From: Aliivibrio fischeri ATCC 7744 = JCM 18803 = DSM 507
GTDB lineage: Bacteria; Pseudomonadota; Gammaproteobacteria; Enterobacterales; Vibrionaceae
Direction of reading: 5' to 3'
DNA: 64,000 bases
Assembly: GCF_023983475.1 (NCBI RefSeq)
Contig: NZ_CP092713.1
Coordinates: 186,001-250,000 of the forward strand
How positions within the stretch are numbered: the stretch's first letter is position 1; each line of letters opens with the position of its first letter. A model generated the notes under the pieces. The model searched no databases, was not told the origin of the DNA, and saw only the letters and a program-made list of their open reading frames with translations. This document shows positions 52,690 to 63,300 of this stretch, piece by piece. The position numbers and the translations under genes are program-made.

Positions 52690-54804
52690 ATGAAGGATTC
52701 ATTATTACATTCACTTTGCTATGTAAGTCGTTATTACGGACAAATAAATTCACCAGAAGCTTTGATTAATGGATTGCCATTACAAGATGGTAAGTTAACG
52801 CCATTTTTATTCTCTCGTGCAGCAGAAAGAGCAGGTTTAGTAGCAAAAGAAAACCAAGGCGAGTTACTTTCTATTCCTCAACTTATTTTACCTGTTGTTT
52901 TATTGCTAAAAGGGGGAGAGTCGTGTGTTTTAATCGGGTTTGATGCTGAGCGAAAAGAAGCTGAAATTATTACATTAAGCTCGGATATGTTACCTATATC
53001 TATTTCCGTTGAAGACTTAGAAGCTCAATATATTGGTAGGTATATCTTATTAAAAAAACAGTTCAGATATGATGATCGCTCACCTGAGATTTTAAAAAAG
53101 CGTGAAGGTCATTGGTTTTGGAGCACTTTGTTTGAATCGAAGCATATTTATCGAGATGTATTTATTGCTTCTATTTTGATTAATATATTTGCAATCGCTA
53201 CACCAATGTTTACCCGTCTGGTGTACGATAAAGTTGTACCTAATTTAGCGTTCGAATCTCTATGGGTATTAGCTTCTGGTATTTTTGTTGTCTTTGTATT
53301 TGATTTTATTTTGAAATACTTAAGAGGCTATTTTATTGATGTAGCAGGTAAAAAATCTGATGTATTGATTTCTTCAAAGTTATTTCAAAAAGTATTAGGA
53401 ATTCGAATGGAGGCCAAGCCAGCTTCTGTTGGAGCCTTTGCAAGGCATTTACAAGAGTTTGAGTCTATTCGTGATTTCTTTACCTCAGCAACGATAGCAT
53501 CACTTATTGATTTACCTTTTGCACTTTTATTCTTATTTATTATTTATCTTGTTGCTGGTCCAATTGTATTAGTACCAGTTGTTGGTATTACATTACTGTT
53601 GATTCATGCCGCCATAATCCAAGGACCATTAAAGAAAACAATTGAGGAAGGCTCTCGCTTATCATCACAAAAATACGCTAACTTGATTGAAAGTTTAGTG
53701 GGTTTAGAAACGTTGAAGATATTCAATGCACAAAGTCAGTATCAATACCGCTGGGAAGAAGCTGTTACACATATCTCTAATTGGAGTATTAAAAGTCGAA
53801 GAATCACTGATTCGATTCAAAATATGGCAGGTTTTGTTCAACAGGCCGTAAATATAGGGATGATTATTGTTGGTGTTTATCTTATCTCTAATGGCGATCT
53901 AACGATGGGAGGGTTAATTGCATCAACAATGTTAAGTGGCAAAGCTATCGGTCCTTTGGTTCAAATTTCTTTACTATCAAGTCGTTATAATCAAGCTAAA
54001 TCATCAATGACGATTATCGAAGAATTAATGGCAATGCCTGATGAGCAAGAGGAAGATAAGCGATATATTCACCGTCCAATACTGCAAGGTAAAATAGAGC
54101 TTGATAAGGTGAGCTTTAATTACCCTGGAGCTGAAGTGTCCGCTGTTCGTGATATTAGTCTTACGATTAATCCTGGAGAGAAGGTCGCTATTATTGGTCG
54201 AATTGGCTCAGGGAAAACAACATTAGAACGTCTCATTATGGGCCTGTATAAGCCTACATCGGGTTCTGTTCGTATTGATGATACCGATATATCACAATTA
54301 CACCATGTTGATGTTAGACGCAATATAGGCTGCGTTCCTCAGGATATAACTCTATTTTATGGTTCCATACGTGAGAATATCTCTCTTGGACGTGAGTTAT
54401 CTGACGATGCTGAGATAATGGATGCGGCTAATCGCGCTGGCGTCACCGCTTTTACACAGCAGGATCCTGCTGGATTAGAGCGTCAAGTCGGTGAGGGTGG
54501 ATTGTTATTATCTGGTGGACAACGTCAATCTGTTGCTATTGCCCGTGCATTAATTGGTCGACCACCTGTTTTGTTGTTAGATGAACCAACAAGTTGTATG
54601 GATAATCGTACTGAGATGTTATTTAAAAATCAGCTTTCTCATTTAAAGTCCGCTGAAACGTTAATCCTTATCACGCATAAAACATCAATGTTGGATGTAG
54701 TCGATCGAATTATTGTAATGGAGAAGGGTCATATCATTGCTGATGGGCCAAAAGAACAAGTATTAAATGAATTGAAAACCGGAAAGGTAAGAGCGGTAAG
54801 TTAA
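52690..54804 (+). CDS. lapB: Type I secretion ABC transporter LapB
   Basis: 704 residues from ATG 52690. N-terminal C39-peptidase-like domain (about 1-130) that lacks a clear protease triad, as is usual in LapB exporters, then a six-helix membrane domain (about 150-430), then the ATPase: Walker A IGRIGSGKTT, signature LLLSGGQRQS, Walker B LLLDEPTSCMD, His of LITHKTS. It exports the giant adhesin across the inner membrane in one step with LapC and LapE. An in-frame GTG or ATG further upstream inside lapD is less plausible. Confidence 0.93.
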   Translation: MKDSLLHSLCYVSRYYGQINSPEALINGLPLQDGKLTPFLFSRAAERAGLVAKENQGELLSIPQLILPVVLLLKGGESCVLIGFDAERKEAEIITLSSDMLPISISVEDLEAQYIGRYILLKKQFRYDDRSPEILKKREGHWFWSTLFESKHIYRDVFIASILINIFAIATPMFTRLVYDKVVPNLAFESLWVLASGIFVVFVFDFILKYLRGYFIDVAGKKSDVLISSKLFQKVLGIRMEAKPASVGAFARHLQEFESIRDFFTSATIASLIDLPFALLFLFIIYLVAGPIVLVPVVGITLLLIHAAIIQGPLKKTIEEGSRLSSQKYANLIESLVGLETLKIFNAQSQYQYRWEEAVTHISNWSIKSRRITDSIQNMAGFVQQAVNIGMIIVGVYLISNGDLTMGGLIASTMLSGKAIGPLVQISLLSSRYNQAKSSMTIIEELMAMPDEQEEDKRYIHRPILQGKIELDKVSFNYPGAEVSAVRDISLTINPGEKVAIIGRIGSGKTTLERLIMGLYKPTSGSVRIDDTDISQLHHVDVRRNIGCVPQDITLFYGSIRENISLGRELSDDAEIMDAANRAGVTAFTQQDPAGLERQVGEGGLLLSGGQRQSVAIARALIGRPPVLLLDEPTSCMDNRTEMLFKNQLSHLKSAETLILITHKTSMLDVVDRIIVMEKGHIIADGPKEQVLNELKTGKVRAVS

Positions 54805-54833
54805 GCTCCTTCTATTTTGTAATAAAAAGCCCC

Positions 54834-54870
54834 TCAATGAATTTCACTGAGGGGCTTTTTTTGGTTAGAT
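54834..54870. terminator. Bidirectional terminator after lapB
   Basis: AAAAAGCCCCTCA (54834-54846) and TGAGGGGCTTTTT (54858-54870), perfect arms. Serves lapB and the convergent OmpA-like gene. Confidence 0.92.
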
Positions 54871-54874
54871 AATG

Positions 54875-55483
54875 CTATCTCTTTTTACGGGATGTAAAAA
54901 TATTCCATTCATTGACAACATCACCCTTAAATCCAACGACTGTCGCTACTACACGACGGTTTAGGGCATGGCTAACGGCTGAGTCGCCTTTAGCTGTTAA
55001 TAATGTGTCACCAAAGCCTATGGTTTCAATACGTTGAGGATCAACGCCATATTCGATTAAAGCGACACGTACAGCAGCAGCTCGTAATTCTGATAAGCGA
55101 ATATTATATTCAGCATTACCTTGTTGGCTTGCAAATCCTTGTAGTTGAATCGATGTTTCAGGGTACTCTTCTAAAAATTCCGCCATGGTGCGTATTTCGG
55201 TTTTGAATATTGGAGATATTTCTGATGAGTCATTTGCAAACAAGATCTTCAGATCTTTTTTATCTGAATGTTCGACATATTCAGCACAACCATCATTGTC
55301 AATTTGAGCGCCTCTAGGGGTCCCAGGACAAATGTCTCTTGCGTTAATTACGCCGTCATTGTCATCATCTCTTAAATCTGCGATTTGATCTGATGTAGGT
55401 GTTTCAATGTAATCTTTATCACCTGAAACACAGCCAGTTAAGAAAAGGCTAGCAATAATTAGAGGGTAAATTGATTGCTTCAT
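54875..55483 (-). CDS. OmpA-like peptidoglycan-binding lipoprotein
   Basis: 202 residues with lipobox FLTGCVSG. An acidic calcium-type thrombospondin-3-like stretch (DDDNDGVINARDICPGTP) is followed by an OmpA C-terminal domain: ILFANDSSEIS, LQLQGFASQQGN-type region, NIRLSELRAAAVRVAL and the RRV ending region. It lies 2 bp after the tolC gene, so it belongs to that operon. It probably anchors the LapE pore or outer membrane to peptidoglycan (inference). Confidence 0.9.
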   Translation of the reverse strand: MKQSIYPLIIASLFLTGCVSGDKDYIETPTSDQIADLRDDDNDGVINARDICPGTPRGAQIDNDGCAEYVEHSDKKDLKILFANDSSEISPIFKTEIRTMAEFLEEYPETSIQLQGFASQQGNAEYNIRLSELRAAAVRVALIEYGVDPQRIETIGFGDTLLTAKGDSAVSHALNRRVVATVVGFKGDVVNEWNIFTSRKKR

Positions 55484-55485
55484 AA

Positions 55486-56802
55486 TTATTTCTCCTCTTC
55501 TTTTTCATTTTTATTGTCCCACTCTTGTGGAGTATCGATTAGCAATGATGGTAATAATGTTCCAGTTGCGTGTAATACTCTGTATTTTGCAAATTGTTCT
55601 GCATAGTGAGCATCAAGATATGATTTTCTTGCTTCAAAAAGTTCATTTTCAGTATTGAGTAAATCAAGTAGTGTACGTTTACCTATACGATATTGTTTTT
55701 CATAAGCAATAACGGTATCTGTTGCTGCATCAACGTGATCGGCTAAAAATTCTTTTTGCTGTAAGGTTAAATCTAGCGCACTCCAAGATAAGCGAAGGCC
55801 TTGTTCTACATTTCTATAAGCACTATCTCGCAAATCTTTCGCCATATTTAATTGATATGCGCTTTTTTCAGATAGAGAGCTATCCGTGCCGCCATTGTAT
55901 AGGTTATAGCGCATGCGAACCATTGCAGAAAACTCGTCACTATTGCCTTCAATGCCTCCCGCGTCATCACGCCATGTTTGAGCTGCTTCTAAAGAAAATG
56001 TTGGGTAGTTATTACTTTTTGATTGCGCATATTGAAATTTAGCTGCTTGAATATCTGATTGAGCAGTTAAAATTACTGGATGATGTTTAAATGCTCTATC
56101 AATACCTTCTTGTAAACTTAAAGGTAAGGTATTCGCATCTGCTCTTGGATATATAAGAGCTTGAGGAGGTGATCCTACAATTTGTGTAAATACCGTATGA
56201 GTATCAAAAAGGTTATTTTGAGCAGCAAGTAAATTACCATGAGCTCTAGCGATACGAGCTTCAACTTGAGATACATCAGCCGTAGAGCCAATTCCTGATG
56301 CAGCACGTTTTTTTATGTCTTTATAGATTTTCTTATGAATAGCTAGATTGCTTTCAGATAACGCGAGAATTTCAGTTGCTTTAACCGCATCTAAATAAAC
56401 TTGTGACACATCAAGAGCTTTGTTTTCAGCTAAAGATAATAGTTGTAATCTTGCAGATTCAGCTTCAGCTTCCGTTCGATCCATATCATTGATCGTGTTT
56501 GAGCCGTCCCAGATTAATTGGGTTAGAGATAGCGTTGCATCTTTTCGGGTTAAGCTTGTGTCGTTTCCGCTTGCTGGGTTGATTTGTTCATATCCAATAC
56601 CAGCATCAAGATCTATAGAAGGTAAATAATTACCATCAACACTATTACTATCCTCAACAAAGCTCATATAAGAGTTATAAGCTTTCTTTACCTCAGGATT
56701 CGTCGTTAAGGTTTGAGATATTGCTTGCTCTAAAGTTTGAGCTTGTGAAGATACGCTCAAAACAAGCAAACTGCTGCATGTTGCGAGTTTTATCCATTTC
56801 AA
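55486..56802 (-). CDS. lapE: TolC-family outer-membrane pore LapE
   Basis: 438 residues. Signal peptide ending SVSSQAQ, then two repeats of the TolC fold: NPEVKKAYNSYMSFVEDSNSV, LTQLIWDG, RIARAHGNLLAAQNN, HHPVILTAQSDIQAAK, MRYNLYNGG and a final DAHYAEQFAKYRVLHATG. It forms the trimeric outer-membrane channel for the adhesin. In Lap systems the adhesin's N-terminal retention module plugs this pore. Transcribed away from the adhesin gene. Confidence 0.92.
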   Translation of the reverse strand: MKWIKLATCSSLLVLSVSSQAQTLEQAISQTLTTNPEVKKAYNSYMSFVEDSNSVDGNYLPSIDLDAGIGYEQINPASGNDTSLTRKDATLSLTQLIWDGSNTINDMDRTEAEAESARLQLLSLAENKALDVSQVYLDAVKATEILALSESNLAIHKKIYKDIKKRAASGIGSTADVSQVEARIARAHGNLLAAQNNLFDTHTVFTQIVGSPPQALIYPRADANTLPLSLQEGIDRAFKHHPVILTAQSDIQAAKFQYAQSKSNNYPTFSLEAAQTWRDDAGGIEGNSDEFSAMVRMRYNLYNGGTDSSLSEKSAYQLNMAKDLRDSAYRNVEQGLRLSWSALDLTLQQKEFLADHVDAATDTVIAYEKQYRIGKRTLLDLLNTENELFEARKSYLDAHYAEQFAKYRVLHATGTLLPSLLIDTPQEWDNKNEKEEEK

Positions 56803-57342
56803 AGTGTTTCTCCTAATAATCGTATCTTTAAACCATAAATGAAGAAGATATTAACAATTTTATCAATGAGTTAATAATAACATAATGTCATTACTCTGTA
56901 CTTATTATGTGTACTATTTGTTAGAAATGCTACGTTATGTTGACTTGAAAAGCAAAAAATAACTTGTTGAAATATAATTAGTAACATTTTGGCACAAATA
57001 AAATAAAATAAAGTTGAAGGTTTCGGTAAAAGCGGAATAAAAAAGCAAACTTTATCAGGCTCATAATTGAGACTGTTAGCTTGTTTTTCTTAAAAAAGAT
57101 AAAAATAATTTACCTCTGTTAAATAATGTTACGTTTATTTTGGAATAAATATCACATTTGTGAGCTCAGGCGTAAAATTAAGAAATCATGAAAAAAAGAC
57201 CGATAACATACGTTACTTATCTGGTTTTAGTTGCGGTCGGTTTGTGGAAGAGATGTTAAATTTGTGATAAATTTATTTTGTGAATGGCTATTGTATTGAG
57301 TTGTGATAGTTGGTGTGAATAAATGGATTTGGGAATCTCTTC
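56803..57342. other. Divergent control region between lapE and the giant adhesin gene
   Basis: 540 bp without an ORF. AT-rich, with long A and T tracts near 57,000 and 57,090. No terminator. The adhesin ATG at 57343 has no strong ribosome site, and the nearest GGG is about 10 bp upstream. It should contain the adhesin and lapE promoters, possibly regulated by c-di-GMP-responsive factors such as VpsR/FleQ homologs (inference; no site recognised). Confidence 0.5.
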
Positions 57343-60300
57343 ATGGACTTAAATATCTCAGCAAGCAAAGAACAACTTATTGTCATTGATAAAAATGGTA
57401 ATTTAAAATTAATCAATGCAGGCGATAAAGTATTACCCGGAGAAATTTTACTTGAAAGTGATAATGGAAATATATCTTTAGATGTTAATGATATTCCGGA
57501 AGATGATAAAAATATTGAAGAGATTCTAAATGCAATTCTTGATGGTGAGGATCCTTCTTTAATAACTGAAGCCCCCGCAGCAGGTGAAGATTCTGGTTCT
57601 AGTTTAACTACATCGATTGAAATTGAAAGAACAGGCGAAAGTATAATTGCCGAAACAGATTTTGATACTTCTTCTTTAGAGGCTATTGGTTTATCTAAAA
57701 CTCAAAGTTTAACATTGTTAGAACAATATAAAGCATATCGAGATACAGGTAGCTTTGATAATGGAATAACTAAAGATACTAAAAATAGCGCTATCAGTAA
57801 TATTGTTGATGGTGATGAAAAAATAAATGCAGTTTCAGAAAATATAACGATAGGTAATAAAGTCAATATTACTGGTTTGGCCGTTGATCCAGATGGCGAT
57901 AATGTGACTTATGCATTATCACAAGCAGACATTGATGCTGGGTTATTTGAAATCGACGCAATCACAGGCGTGGTGACGCTGATTGGTAATCTTGATCATG
58001 AAGTCGCTGATTCTCATTCCATTACCATCATTGCGGCGTCTACTGATGGCTCAACAAGCCAAGAAAGTTTTGATATTACAGTAACGGATGCAGATGGTTC
58101 GACACCGGGCGGTGGCGACACCGATAACGATGTGGGTCCTGTTACAGATTCAAATGCAGCAGAAAATACCCTGTCAGAGAATGCTGAGATTGGCACGGTT
58201 GTAAACATTACAGGTCTTGCGACAGATCCAGATGGCGATGAGGTGACTTATGCATTATCACAAGCAGACATTGATGCTGGGTTATTTGACATCGATGCAA
58301 CCACAGGCGTGGTGACGCTGATTGGAAATTTAGATCATGAAGTAGCCGATTCTCATTCCATTACCATCATTGCGACGTCTACTGATGGCTCAACAAGCCA
58401 AGAAAGTTTTGATATTACAGTGACGGATGCAGGTGGTTCGACACCGGGCGGTGGCGACACGGATAACGATGTGGGTCCTGTTACAGATTCAAATGCAGCA
58501 GAAAATACCCTGTCAGAGAATGCTGAGATTGGCACGGTTGTAAACATTACAGGTCTTGCGACAGATCCTGATGGAGATGAGGTTAGTTATAAACTCTCTG
58601 ATGCAGATATTGCGAAAGGTCTGTTTGCTATCGATGCAACCACAGGCGTGGTGACGCTGATTGGTAATCTTGATCATGAAGTCGCTGATTCTCATTCTAT
58701 CACCATCATTGCCACGTCTACCGATGGCTCAATAAGCCAAGAAAGTTTTGATATTACAGTAACCGATGCAGATGGAATGACGCCGGGCGGCGGCGACACG
58801 GATAACGATGTAGGTCCAGTAACGGATTCGAATACTGTTGAAAATACTTTGTCAGAGAATGCTGAAATTGGGTCGGTTGTAAATATTACGGGCCTCGCCG
58901 TTGATCCTGATGGAGATGAGGTTAGCTATAAACTCTCAGATGCAGATATTGCGAAAGGTTTGTTTGCTATCGATGCCACTACAGGCGTGGTGACGCTGAT
59001 TGGTAATTTAGATCATGAAGTAGCCGATTCTCACTCTATTACCATCATTGCGACGTCTACTGATGGCTCAACAAGCCAAGAAAGTTTTGATATTACGGTG
59101 ACGGATGCAGATGGTTCGACACCGGGCGGTGGCGACACGGATAACGATGTGGGTCCTGTTACAGATTCAAATGCAGCGGATAATACTCTGTCAGAGAATG
59201 CTGAGATTGGGTCGGTTGTAAATATTACGGGCCTTGCGACAGATCCAGATGGTGACGAGGTTAGCTATAAACTCTCAGATGCAGATATTGTGAAAGGTCT
59301 GTTTGCTATCGATGCCACTACAGGCGTGGTGACGCTGATTGGTAATTTAGATCACGAAGTCGCCGATTCTCACTCTATCACCATTATTGCAACGTCTACT
59401 GATGGCTCAACAAGCCAAGAAAGTTTTGATATTACAGTGACCGATGCTGATGGTTCGAGACCGGGCGGTGGCGATACCGATAATGATTTAGGTCCTGTTA
59501 CTGACAGTAATGCAGCGGATAATACGATTTCAGAGAATGCTGAAGTGGGCTCGGTCGTAAATATCACTGGCCTAGCCGTTGATCCTGATGGAGATGAGGT
59601 TAGCTATAAACTCTCAGATGCAGATATTGCAAAAGGTCTGTTTGCTATCGATGCAATCACAGGTGTGGTGACGCTGATTGGTAATCTTGATCATGAAGTC
59701 GCTGATTCTCATTCTATCACTATCATTGCGACGTCTACTGATGGCTCAACAAGCCAAGAAAGTTTTGATATTACGGTAACGGATGCAGATGGTTCGACAC
59801 CGGGTGGCGGTGACACCGATAACGATGTGGGCCCGGTAACGGACTCGAATGCAGCGGATAATACCTTATCAGAGAATGCTGAGATTGGGTCGGTTGTAAA
59901 TATTACAGGTCTCGCCGTTGATCCTGATGGAGATGAGGTTAGCTATAAACTCTCAGATGCAGATATTGCGAAAGGTTTGTTTGCTATCGATGCCACTACA
60001 GGTGTGGTGACGCTGATTGGTAATTTAGATCATGAAGTAGCCGATTCTCATTCTATCACCATCATTGCGACGTCTACTGATGGCTCAACAAGCCAAGAAA
60101 GTTTTGATATTACAGTAACGGATGCAGACGGTTCGACACCGGGCGGTGGCGACACCGATAACGATGTGGGTCCTGTTACAGATTCAAATGCAGCAGAAAA
60201 TACCCTGCCAGAGAATGCTGAGATTGGCACGGTTGTAAATATCACGGGCCTCGCCGTTGATCCAGATGGTGATGAGGTGACTTATGCATTATCACAAACA

Positions 60301-63300
60301 GACATTGATGCTGGGTTATTTGAAATCGACGCAATCACAGGCGTGGTGACGCTGATTGGTAATCTTGATCACGACACTGCGGATTCTCATTCTATCACCA
60401 TCATTGCGACGTCAACGGATGGCTCAACAAGCCAAGCATCATTTGATATTACGGTAACGGATGCAGACGGTTCGACACCGGGCGGTGGCGACACCGATAA
60501 CGATGTGGGTCCTGTTACAGATTCAAATGCAGCGGATAATACCCTGTCAGAGAATGCTGAGATTGGGTCGGTTGTAAATATTACAGGTCTCGCCGTTGAT
60601 CCTGATGGAGATGAGGTTAGCTATAAACTCTCAGATGCAGATATTGCGAAAGGTCTGTTTGCTATCGATGCAACCACAGGCGTGGTGACGTTAATTGGTA
60701 ATCTTGATCATGAAGTAGCCGATTCTCATTCAATTACCATTATTGCGACGTCTACCGATGGCTCAACAAGTGAAGCTAGTTTTGATATTACGGTAACGGA
60801 TGCAGATGGTTCGACACCGGGCGGTGGCGACACCGATAACGATGTGGGTCCTGTTACAGATTCAAATGCAGCAGAAAATACCCTGTCAGAGAATGCTGAG
60901 ATTGGTACGGTTGTAAATATCACTGGCTTTGCGACAGATCCAGATGGTGATGAGGTGACTTATGCATTATCACAAACAGACATTGATGCTGGGTTATTTG
61001 AAATCGACGCAATCACAGGCGTGGTGACGCTGATTGGTAATCTTGATCACGACACTGCGGATTCTCATTCCATTACCATTATTGCGACGTCTACTGACGG
61101 CTCAACAAGTGAAGCTAGTTTTGATATTACGGTAACGGATGCAGATGGTTCGACACCGGGCGGTGGCGACACCGATAACGATGTGGGTCCTGTTAGAGAT
61201 TCAAATGCAGCAGAAAATACCCTGTCAGAGAATGCTGAGATTGGCACGGTTGTAAATATTACAGGTCTTGCGATAGATCCAGATGGCGATAATGTGACTT
61301 ATGCATTATCACAAGCAGACATTGATGCTGGGTTATTTGAAATCGACGCAATCACAGGTGTGGTGACACTGATTGGTAATCTTGATCATGAAGTCGCTGA
61401 TTCTCACTCTATTACCATCATTGCGACATCGACCGATGGCTCAACAAGTCTAGAAAGTTTTGATATTACGGTGATGGATGCAGACGGTTCGACACCGGGT
61501 GGCGGCGACACGGATAACGATGTAAGTCCTGTTACTGACAGTAATGCAGCGGATAATACGATTTCAGAAAATGCTGAGATTGGCACGGTTGTAAATATCA
61601 CTGGCTTTGCGACAGATCCAGATGGTGATGAGGTGACTTATGCATTATCACAAACAGACATTGATGCTGGGTTATTTGAAATCGACGCAATCACAGGCGT
61701 GGTGACGCTGATTGGTAATCTTGATCACGACACTGCGGATTCTCATTCTATCACCATCATTGCGACGTCAACGGATGGCTCAACAAGTGAAGCTAGTTTT
61801 GATATTACGGTAACCGATGCAGACGGTTCGACACCGGGCGGTGGCGACACCGATAACGATGTGGGTCCTGTTAGAGATTCAAATGCAGCAGAAAATACCC
61901 TGTCAGAGAATGCTGAGATTGGCACGGTTGTAAATATTACAGGTCTTGCGATAGATCCAGATGGCGATAATGTGACTTATGCATTATCACAAGCAGACAT
62001 TGATGCTGGGTTATTTGAAATCGACGCAATCACAGGTGTGGTGACACTGATTGGTAATCTTGATCATGAAGTCGCTGATTCTCACTCTATTACCATCATT
62101 GCGACATCGACCGATGGCTCAACAAGTCTAGAAAGTTTTGATATTACGGTGATGGATGCAGACGGTTCGACACCGGGTGGCGGTGATACCGATAACGATG
62201 TGAGTCCTGTTACTGACAGTAATGCAGCGGATAATACGATTTCTGAAAATGCAGAAGTAGGCACGGTTGTAAATATTACAGGTCTTGCGACAGATCCCGA
62301 TGGGGATGATGTTAGTTATAAACTCTCAGATGCAGATATTGCAAAAGGTCTGTTTGCTATCGATGCCACTACAGGCGTGGTGACGCTGATTGGTAATCTT
62401 GATCACGACACTGCGGATTCTCACTCTATCACCATAATTGCGACGTCTACTGATGGCTCAACAAGCCAAGAAAGTTTTGATATTACAGTAACCGATGCAG
62501 ATGGTTCGACATCGGGCGGTGGCGACACGGATAACGATGTGGGTCCAGTAACGGATTCGAATACTGCTGAAAATACCTTGTCAGAGAATGCTGAAATTGG
62601 GTCGGTTGTAAATATTACGGGTCTCGCCGTTGATCCTGATGGCGATGAGGTTAGTTATAAACTCTCTGATGCAGATATTGCAAAAGGTTTGTTTGCTATC
62701 GATGCCACTACAGGTGTGGTGACGCTGATTGGTAATCTTGATCATGAAGTAGCAGATTCTCATTCCATTACCATCATTGCGACATCGACTGATGGCTCAA
62801 CAAGCCAAGAAAGTTTTGATATTACAATAACGGATGCAGATGGTTCGACACCGGGCGGTGGCGACACGGATAACGATGTCGGTCCTGTTACAGATTCAAA
62901 TGCAGCAGAAAATACCTTGTCAGAGAATGCAGAAGTGGGCTCGGTTGTAAATATTACGGGTCTCGCCGTTGATCCTGATGGAGACGAGGTTAGTTATAAA
63001 CTCTCTGATGCAGATATTGCAAAAGGTTTGTTTGCTATCGATGCAACCACAGGTGTGGTGACGCTGATTGGTAATCTTGATCACGACACTGCGGATTCTC
63101 ATTCTATCACCATCATTGCGACATCGACTGATGGCTCAACAAGCCAAGAAAGTTTTGATATTACGGTAACAAATGCGGATGGTTCGACACCGGGCGGTGG
63201 CGATACCGATAACGATGTGGGGCCGGTAACAGATTCAAATACTGCTGAAAATACCTTGTCAGAGAATGCTGAGATTGGGTCGGTTGTAAATATTACGGGC

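Noticed and set aside
48673-54804. The lapC-lapB genes as an RTX toxin exporter
   Set aside because: LapG, LapD and the adhesin with a LapG site in the same locus identify a Lap adhesin system. No RTX toxin gene is adjacent.
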